Shown one piece after another: positions 56,018 to 64,000 of a DNA stretch of 64,000 bases (position 1 is its first letter; every line of letters begins with the position of its first letter). The notes under the pieces are model-generated. The model was given only the letters and a program-made list of their open reading frames with translations, was not told where the DNA came from and ran no database searches. The translations under genes were made by a program, and so were the position numbers. Origin of the DNA: Salticus scenicus (lineage: Eukaryota; Arthropoda; Arachnida; Araneae; Salticidae); NCBI GenBank assembly GCA_963930645.1, contig OZ005662.1, forward strand, positions 81,663,902-81,727,901. Reading direction: 5' to 3'.

Positions 56018-57828
56018 CTTTATAATGCAATAAACAAGCTTTACTTACAAAATTTAAACATATTGGGTAAAGTTTATGTATATATATATATATATATAAA
56101 TATACATATGGAGAGAGAGAGATTACCTTATTTCATCATTACCCGTTATTAATTGTCATATTCAATGCAGTATTATCTATTGTAGCATGTCGCAATAATA
56201 AACATTTCAAAGCAGTAAATAATTTTCATTTACTGCCGTAAAAATGCTAATAACTGGCAAAAAGTCAATTTCAGTAATGACTGATTTAATATATAGAAAA
56301 TACATATGGTATTCACAAATAAGTGTGCAGTAAAACTCTTCTTTTTTTCAGAAAAATTAAAAACACACGTTCACGTCATTCACACTGGCAGTCAGCCATG
56401 TTTATTTATCTAAAATTCAAATGGAATGCCGCGGTGAGTATGAAATAGCCTTTGACTGTGATTGGTCAACTTAATCCGATTTCGATAACATTTCGGTCGC
56501 TCTGGAAGGAATTTCCAGTCACCTTTCCGAAAATATGGTACTCGTGTATAAAATGCTCATCGGAATGGTTTTGGTGGAAACCGGCCTTTTCGATTGCGGA
56601 GAGTAAAAAAAATACATTGAACGGTAAATCATGTAACGATACATTTTGAGTTTCTTTTATTAACTATGGGATTCACATGATTTTTTCCATTTGTTTAAAA
56701 AATGTAGGGATGCTTGGTAATGCTTTTTAAGGAACTCGTATATTGTTCAAGAACTGTCATAAATTCCATGGTTTTGCTCCTCAATTTCCTATACAAAAGT
56801 GTTATTTATTAAATAAATGCAGAATTTGTTCTTCTATTAGTAAAGCCTTTCTTTAAAACTTTCAAATGAAGTAGAGAGGTACTTATAGCTATCTCTCATG
56901 TGTTTGTCCATCTGCGTTTACCAAATTTACCAAAAACAACAAAGAAACAAATATGAAAAAATTTCCCTTTTTTCTTCCAATTTCTCCATTTCTATATCCG
57001 AATTTTCATTATGTTACTACACTTATTATTGCAACTTCACACCTTAAAATTTTTGTAGGAAAATATGGGTGTGTGGGGGGGAGGGGGAGGGAGCGAAACT
57101 TTTCCCTCCCTAGATAAATTTAGAAATTAATGAATCTTGAAACTGATGTCCGTTATTCAAATTCCCTCTGGCATGTTTTTTATTGAAACATAGGTATCGA
57201 ATTGTATCGTTTTTAACACCACTATATCATTAGGAAAAATTTCATCTTATTTAATCGCAGAAAATAATTACAATAACTTTAGAAAGTTTCTATTAAAAAT
57301 TCCCTGTAGCAAAAACATCGTATAAATTTGCAGTTATATACATCGTAAGAATTTAGAATTTAGCACATCGTAAAGATTCAAAATTGCATACGAACCCATG
57401 TCCCCAAAATCAATTTTAACCCTTTAAGAACCAAGTGTTTTGGATATTTTGGAACTCACACAAGCGGTACAAAGGTAGATCTGTAAACTTCAAGAGGATG
57501 TGCCTAACAACCAGATGAAATGAATAATAAATAGAAACCCATGAACGGAAATAAATTTACCCTTTAAGAAGCGGACATATTCTACAGTATTTTAACATTT
57601 ATTAACATGTATGATTTTTATCGACTAAAGTTTAGTCTAAAGTTCTGGTTATTTGTAACTCCTCCTACATTATTAATTATTAAATATTTTACTGTCCAAC
57701 ATTTCTCAAAATCATACACAATATTCTTATTAATACATTTAGTACTTTATATACACCAACTGAAGACAGCATTATAACTATGTACATATTTTTATGTAAT
57801 TATTTAATGAAAAAAATGGACGTTAAAA

Positions 57829-58056
57829 TTAACCCTTATCGCTCGTATGTTCCTTCTGAAGGGACATTAAAACATCGAGCCACACCTTAAGGTGTTCCAC
57901 TGCAAATGAAATAATATTTTTCTAAAACGTGTAACTATAGGCTACCTTTCGGCTACCGGAATATAAAGGTAGTAAGTTTGAAACTATACGTGTGACGTTT
58001 TAAAGGAACGCCAAAAGGCGCGTCTTACGAAAAATATGCCGAGCGCAAAAGGTTAA
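57829..58056. mobile_element. TTAA MITE, arms CCCTTATCGCTCG (copy C, internally deleted)
   Basis: Same element as 32,870-33,169, but the centre between GGCTACCGGAAT and AAAGGTAGTAAG is gone. Confidence 0.7.
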
Positions 58057-58116
58057 AAATTTAAAACCACACCCACATTTGTTTAATATCCCACAAAACA
58101 CCCGGTTCTTAAAGTG

Positions 58117-58410
58117 TTAACACTTTCATGACATCATGCTTTTGTCTTTGTGACAGTAAGATCCGCCTGTGGGCGTTAAAATTACAAAATTTTTCTGTAT
58201 TTACATTTATATTACAAATAGATACACATTATAATTATATTATTCCTTATCAAATTATTTGTATCCATAGTATATTTGATTGGGAAAATATGGATATTGG
58301 GAAAATTCTTAAAAAATATATAACACACAAATTGCTAAAGAAACGCCCACTGGCAGAGTTACAGATTTTCAAATGACGTGAATCTACGTCAGCGGTCCTG
58401 AAAGTGTTAA
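58117..58410. mobile_element. TTAA MITE, arms CACTTTCxxGACC, reversed (copy C)
   Basis: Counterpart of 33,230-33,530. Its inner frame (58,128-58,376) differs from B by indels, which argues against coding. Confidence 0.8.
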
Positions 58411-58574
58411 GATAACATTTGCAAATATAGGTTCCTACACAATTCTAAATCCTTACGATGTGTTCTATTTCATCTTACAGTTTGTCGCTATAATTTTTGA
58501 ACATCCTGTATAGTGCAACTGGTTTGTGTTTAGAGATACACTAAAGAACGCGGTTTATTGGAGGTATATCTACA

Positions 58575-59077
58575 AATACCTGCCATCCATCTCATTAACA
58601 CTTTCACGGCCGCTGGCGTAGATTCACGTCATTTGAAAATCTGTAACTCCACCAGTGTGTGTTTCTTTCACAATTTGCCAGCTATTTATGTCTTTAGAAT
58701 ATACTTATTATTCATATTTGTATAAACAATGTATTATGGATACAAATAACTTTAATTAGAAAGGGTATAATTATAATATTATATCCATTTGTAATAGAAA
58801 TGTGAATACAGAAAATGTTTTCTCAAATATTATAAATTGGGAGAATAAGGCCCACAGACGGATATTACTGTCAAAAAGACAAAATGCAGTCGCGAAAGTG
58901 TTAATAAGCGTAAAACTGTTAACGCCCCTTTTTCCAAACCACTTTATTTTTAGAGTAATTCTTTACAATTGTCGTTACCATTAAAAAAGAATAAAATTAC
59001 TTTAAAAAATGACTGGTGTGTAAAAAAAGGCAGTTACTAAAATTTTACACTACATAATGAGATGGTTGGCAGGTATG
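58575..59077. mobile_element. TGCCAA-3 MITE split by a TTAA MITE (copy C)
   Basis: Counterpart of 33,699-34,193, with TCTACA TSD (58,569-58,574 and 59,078-59,083) and inner MITE 58,595-58,904, whose right TTAA is intact here. Confidence 0.85.
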
Positions 59078-59256
59078 TCTACAATATTTATTTTAAATTC
59101 TCTACACTCCAGATCACTCTCTGGCACAGATTTTACAGTAATATTTTTTTACAGCAATGAGATTTAATAAAAATAAAAAAAATTATTGCGATTAAATACC
59201 GGTGAGAAAGCTTCGTCAGAGTGCAACACCTGACTATACGAAATGTAAGTAAATGA

Positions 59257-59427
59257 TACCAGTGTTCGCCACACTCCCAAAAGACATGTTAGAATAAGGG
59301 TTTAATAACATTATGGATTCGAAACTACCCGCGCTAGGTTTCCTAGAACCATATAATCTAGCTCGAGCAGATTAAAACCATAGATGTTGTTTCTACATGT
59401 ATTTTCAAGGATGGCAAACACTGGTGT
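59257..59427. mobile_element. Short inverted-repeat element (copy C)
   Basis: Counterpart of 34,372-34,543 with ATACCAGTGTTCGCCA and TGGCAAACACTGGTGT. Confidence 0.65.
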
Positions 59428-60321
59428 ATAATTTTTGGTGACGACAACTAGTATCATTCAGTGAAATAAATTGAACTCTTTATTGTCCGAATACGGTATT
59501 TTCTATAGAATTTTACGAAGTTACCATTAATGATTGTTGTTCAGGGATATACAAAATTAGTAAAATATAATTTTGTGTAATATGATATTATTTTTAGTTT
59601 ATTTTTAAACATTGATATATTGCAAATTTTCACATTTACGGGAATGTTATATCTCAGCTTCTATAAAGTATAACTTCACCAAATTTGATATATGATTTGG
59701 CGGTTTATATCGGTAGCATGATTCCTTATTGCACCAGTAAATGAAGGGGGGGGGGGGGGTAATAGAAGAGCACATAAAGGGCATGTAAATGTATAGCAAC
59801 CCTGTCCTATCTCAAACCATTTTCAAGCTACTGGGAATAGAATGAAAAAACTAAAAATCTTAAAATAACCCCTATATTTGAAATTTCTCAACATGTTATA
59901 CAAAAATAAAGCACACATTTCGAAAGAGCAGGAAAGAAAAAAAAAAAAAAAAAAAAAAAAAAAACGACAGCAGTTGTCTTAGAATATCTAGATTAAATGA
60001 AGAATTATAAACAATGAAACTGTGAAAAGATACAAAAGAAATATCTGTTCAACTGTTTAATCAGCAAATCCGCATAAAAAATGTTCTAGCTACAATTGGT
60101 ATTAATTACTAGATATTGGCCTATTCCAACAGATTTCAAATAAGTATACTATGAACCATGTTTGCTGATTACCCCAGGTAATTTAACTCTTGCATTTTCT
60201 CTCTCTTAAAGAGAAAAGAAAGAGAAAAAAAAGAAAGATAGTCTATTTCTTCTTTTTATTTTAATTTTTTTTATTATTATGGAGAGTTTAAAGTCTCCGC
60301 CCTTTCTTCAGGACAGTTCAG

Positions 60322-60536
60322 CATACTTGCGAACCATCTCACTAATTATCGTGCAATTGTTAACTCCCCCTGATAAAACGCCCCTTTTCTCACACAACTA
60401 TATTTTTAGAGTTATTCTCTCCAAATGGTGTTACGATTATATAAGACTAAAATTACTCTAAAAAATTATTGGTATGAAAAGAAAGGCTGGTACTAAAAAA
60501 TTGTATGGTTCATAATGAGATGGATAGCAAATATGA
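60322..60536. mobile_element. Palindromic MITE, TGCCAA-3 (copy C, full length)
   Basis: CATACTTGCGAACCATCTCA to GATGGATAGCAAATATGA; TSD GTTCAG (60,316-60,321 and 60,537-60,542). B keeps only the right half. Confidence 0.85.
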
Positions 60537-60539
60537 GTT

Positions 60540-61030
60540 CAGAGATTAGCAATTTCAGCTTTTATTGCTGCCACTATTTTTATGCAATAATATCTATCCT
60601 ATTTAATCACTGAAAGTATCAGTGAAAATTCGAGTTTCACATTAGTGGCGGAAATTTTTTATCGATGAAAGTGTCCCGAGGAAAGGACGAAGACTTCGAG
60701 CTGTAGTTATAAGCTCCATTTCTCTCTCTCTCTCTCTCCCCATTTCTCGCTTTCTCTCTCTCTGTCCCTTTCTCCTTTTTTTATTTTGCACAGAGTTTCA
60801 AGGCCTGTTTTCAGGACAGTTCAGAGATAAGCAATTTCAGCTTTTATTGTTGCCCCTAAATTTATGCAATAACCTCTATCCTATTTAATCATTGAAAGTA
60901 TCAGTGAAAATTCGTGTATAAAAATAATGGTAGCAAAAATGGCAGAAATTTTTTATCGACGAAAGTGTCCTGAAGAAAGGGTGAAGACTTCGATCTGTAG
61001 CTATATACCATTCATTTCATTTTCTGAAAA
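60540..61030 (+). repeat. Two-unit tandem repeat (copy C)
   Basis: Counterpart of 35,481-35,940 with an expanded CT tract at 60,720-60,775 between the units. Confidence 0.8.
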
Positions 61031-61166
61031 AAGAAGACTCTACCCTTAGCAGGGGTGTTTGAGTTCTGGGATTTTTATATAATTTTTCTCAAGTAAATAG
61101 GAATTGTAATTTTGGTTATAGTTAATTTTACTAAACTTTACTAAAAAAGTATGAGTAATGTCACTG

Positions 61167-61379
61167 CATACTTGGCAACCATCTCATTATGAACCGTACA
61201 ATTTCTAGTACCCGCCTTTCTTTTGACACTAATAATATTTTAGAGTAATTTTTGTCTTATTTAATCGTTACAAAATTTGGAGAGAATTACTCTAAAAACA
61301 TAGTGGTGTGAAAAAAGTGGCGTTTTTCCAGGGGGCGTTAACAATTGTACGGTTACTAATGAGATGGTTGGCAAGTATG
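61167..61379. mobile_element. Palindromic MITE, TGCCAA-3 (copy C)
   Basis: Counterpart of 36,076-36,286; flanks TCACTG (61,161-61,166) and TCTCTG (61,380-61,385). Confidence 0.85.
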
Positions 61380-61429
61380 TCTCTGTTAAAAAACTCTGGT
61401 TGCAAAATCGGGAACACAAACACAACAGC

Positions 61430-61921
61430 CATAGCTACTGACATTTTCATTTATTTCGAGTATTTTTAGCTCCTATTTTACTACACAACTTTTTTTTTTT
61501 TTTTTAATATACAACTTCGATAAAATAAGAAAAGATTACTCTTAACACTTTCGCGACCTCTGACGTAGTTTCACATCATTCGAAAATCTGTAACTCCGCC
61601 AGTGGGCGTTTCTTTCGAAATTTGTGTGTTATTTATTTATTAAGAACACACAAATATTCATATTTTTATAATCCAATATACTATGGACCCAAATATTTTG
61701 ATTAAAAAAAATAAAATCGGATTGTATATCCATTTGTAACATAAGTTTAAACACAGAAAATATTGATCTGAAATATGGTAACTTGGAAGAACAACGCCCT
61801 CAGGTGGACTTTAGTGTCAAAAAGAGAAAAGCAGGCGGTCGCTGAAGTGTTAAAAAATAAGTTGTATGAAATAAGGGCGGGGTTAAAATTACTCCAGGGA
61901 AAATTAAAATAGTTGCAGTTG
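61430..61921. mobile_element. TGCCAA-4 MITE split by a TTAA MITE (copy C)
   Basis: Counterpart of 36,337-36,861; inner MITE 61,542-61,853. The poly-T tract in the left arm is shorter than in B. Confidence 0.75.
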
Positions 61922-62060
61922 CACTCCTACCTCCATGTTTTAAAATTCGCCTTAAAAACTCCCATAAGTTTTAATTTTTGAATATACTTAAATTCATTAA
62001 TTAACTTTTATTTATTCATAGACAAAAATTTAGGCTTTTACTACGTTTTAAAAATTAATA

Positions 62061-62062
<2 letters not shown>

Positions 62063-62100
<38 letters not shown>

Positions 62101-62122
62101 GAGAGAGAGAGAGAGAGAGAGA
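62063..62122. repeat. (AT)n(GA)n microsatellite (copy C)
   Basis: Counterpart of 9,046 and 37,062. About 50 bases just upstream, present in B, are deleted. Confidence 0.95.
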
Positions 62123-63307
62123 AATTCTTGTAATTAAATGTAGGAAGAGTTTTAGTTTCAAAATGCCTAACACGTCCATGTAAATGTTTTTTTTTTTACA
62201 ATGGGATGCAAAAACATACTATGTATATATAAATATAATAGCAATCAGACATAAATCATGTCTCAGATTACAGTTTGTATGTATAAGAAAACTTGCACCC
62301 GCATTTTTGTTTCCATTGCTTGCTTTATAAAAAAATAACGCATTTTTTTACGGATGTTTTGCATATTTTAAATGGTGTTTTGTTACAGTAGTTTCTGTAT
62401 TGAAAATAACTGTAATTACTGATTCTGTACAGTAGTTTAATCACAGTAATACTCTTCCTATTTTTTATTACAGAAGATTCTGCTTTAACCACTTATTATT
62501 ATTTTTTTAATTCAAAACTTGAATGAATGCATACCATAATATTATGATACAGATAAATATAAATTATTGTCTATGTAATTAATAAACTTAACAATAATGC
62601 ATATAAATAGGATCAAAACTGAACTTCTAATGGGAATTGTTAGAGGAGTTTGAAAGGAGTTCAGCAGTCTTGCTTTTTAAAATCATGAATTCGAATGGTT
62701 TATGATAGACAAACAATTAAATTTCTACGGCAGTCGTGTCAATTGATATGGTTCGTTGTAAGCTTATTCGAAAAATAGTGGGATGGGCCAATTTTTAGTA
62801 AATTTTACTAAATATGGCATAGAAAGATTTTTGCAGAATTGTCGGCTAAATTTTTGGATTGATGTCAGTTTTGTATTTTTTTCAGTATTTCAGAGATTGT
62901 AGCTCGGCATTAAATCTAGATATTCTAACAGCAGTTGAAACTTCGTGGGGCTTTTCTCTGCTCTTTCTAATTATTTGCTTGATTTTTGTGTAGTAAGTTT
63001 AGAAATTTCCGCAATGAAGAATATTGTAAAATTTTTAGTTTTTTTTTATTCTGTTTGCAATAACTTGAAAAATGTTTGAAAAAGGAGAGCAATATATATA
63101 TTTTTTTTATGCCCCATAAGAGCTTATCTATTACCCACCCTCTGGTTATCAATGCAATAAGGGATAACCCTGAGTATAAAATTTCTGTTATAAGTTTAAT
63201 TTTATTTTAATTCAAACCACTCCGCATTTGTGGTACTTTCTTTTATATATTATATTCTAAAGCATTGCATTGATTTCTTTGCATTAAACTTATATTTGTT
63301 TATGCAA

Positions 63308-63338
63308 ACGGATGAACGCTCTTTCAGCAGATCTCCGT
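63308..63338 (+). other. Recurring motif ACGGATGAACGCT...AGATCTCCGT, copy C
   Basis: Same 31-nt motif as in A, B and the spacer at 48,635. Confidence 0.55.
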
Positions 63339-63669
63339 GAGAGTTGAATCGTATGAGTGACGCGGTGTGAAGGTAGGAACTAACTTTAAACGTAAATTTG
63401 AAAGTATCGCAAAAATATCTTCTGACTAGAACAAAAACATGGGTTAAGAAAGCAGATGAATTCCTGTGGGGGGTATGTCCTTTTTTGAAATAAAAATTGT
63501 CGATCAAATGTCGTGTATATTTTTTTTATTATTATAAATTACTTTGAATACCTGACAATTAAAGCATAATTTTCAGACTTGAGCTATTTTTTTTTTTTTT
63601 TTTTTTTTACTCTATCACGCAATAGAAATTTTATGTTTGGGAAATATTTTCATTTTGCTACTCATAACA

Positions 63670-63765
63670 TTTTGGCCTCCAGGCGTGAGTCCCAGACTGT
63701 CACTAATAGAATAGCTCATTGCGCAGCACTAGTGCGACGTAAAAAACAATCAACCAACCAATCAT
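63670..63765 (+). mobile_element. SINE tail remnant (copy C)
   Basis: Counterpart of 38,872-38,970: TAGCTCATTGCGCAGC, ACTAGTGCGACGTAAA and a CAATCAACCAACC tail. Confidence 0.45.
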
Positions 63766-64000
63766 AATATTTTTTTTTCTTATTGCTTTTCTATCTTTGG
63801 AGCTCTCGTATACAAACATTTCTTTAGCATTTTGAAAAACTGATTACTTGGAGAAATGATGACACTACAAATGGACGATCGCTTGGAAAGTTATTTGCGA
63901 AAAAAAATTCCCTGTAGTATGGATTTTCAGCTTGTTTTTTAAAGTGAGCAATTAAAAAAAAAGTGGGAATTTTTTATTTAAATTATAAAACATTTGAAAG

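Larger units (their letters stand above)
49760..64000 (+). repeat. Segmental block copy C (right end outside window)
   Basis: Third direct copy, colinear with B from the MITE at 49,760 to the window end. Private differences are a roughly 680-bp insertion at about 55,118-55,795, a small deletion near 62,030, an internal deletion of the TTAA element at 57,829-58,056, and loss of about 55 bases near 53,310 that A and B both have. Confidence 0.9.

Noticed and set aside
1..64000. False duplication from unresolved haplotypes
   Set aside because: Copies lie in tandem with different spacers, private insertions with TSDs and substantial divergence in the A copy. The near-identical B/C right halves would still merit a read-depth check.

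Overview
This is an AT-rich animal nuclear window full of poly-A/poly-T runs and (AT)n or (GA)n microsatellites, with no operons, ribosome binding sites or dense coding. Intron-exon structure, a C2H2 zinc-finger exon, Tc1, hAT, piggyBac, Helitron and Jockey-like relics, and tRNA-headed SINEs point to an arthropod. An arachnid is my guess but is not proven. Almost everything that can be identified is repetitive or transposon-derived. The only plausible gene is a small spliced zinc-finger gene at the left edge.

Layout. The backbone is a segmental block present three times in direct orientation: copy A (1-10,318, left end outside the window), copy B (25,043 to at least 39,202) and copy C (49,760 to the window end). 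Corresponding points are about 27.2 kb (A to B) and 24.4 kb (B to C) apart. Each copy carries a one-finger C2H2 exon followed by a short proline-rich last exon. Only copy A keeps an unbroken spliced frame (661-1,092, predicted 86 residues). B lost the leading exon and the last splice acceptor. C lost the start codon and has a 1-nt frameshift inside the finger. Between the copies lie transposon-rich spacers. Spacer A/B (10.3-25.0 kb) holds a Jockey-like ORF1 relic, Helitron ends with a G-rich minisatellite, a hAT element with a Tc1 element inside it, a SINE cluster and a pogo-like end. Spacer B/C (39.2-49.8 kb) holds a piggyBac transposase relic, two mariner-like MITEs, a 4.3-kb composite bounded by CCCAGCAAAAC inverted ends, a hammerhead-like inverted pair and a tRNA-like composite. 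A segment shared at 12,455-12,790 and 41,555-42,045 suggests the spacers were also part of the original duplication.

Because the block is present three times, each copy serves as the empty-site control for the others. This dates insertions and shows exact target-site duplications (TSDs). Three results stand out. (1) A 286-290 bp unit with a tRNA-Thr(UGU)-like core sits in a minus-minus-plus foldback arrangement at two independent sites, each with a 12-bp TSD. (2) A group of palindromic MITEs shares one central core and TGCCAA-type ends but has exchangeable arms, and makes 6-bp TSDs. (3) A perfect 20-bp palindrome differs among the three blocks only by paired, compensating changes. MITE copies also sit at rearrangement breakpoints: a roughly 3.2-kb deletion in A and the left border of B.

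All homology statements come from reading the sequence by eye. Percent identities, RNA folds and family names that would need database searches are not claimed.
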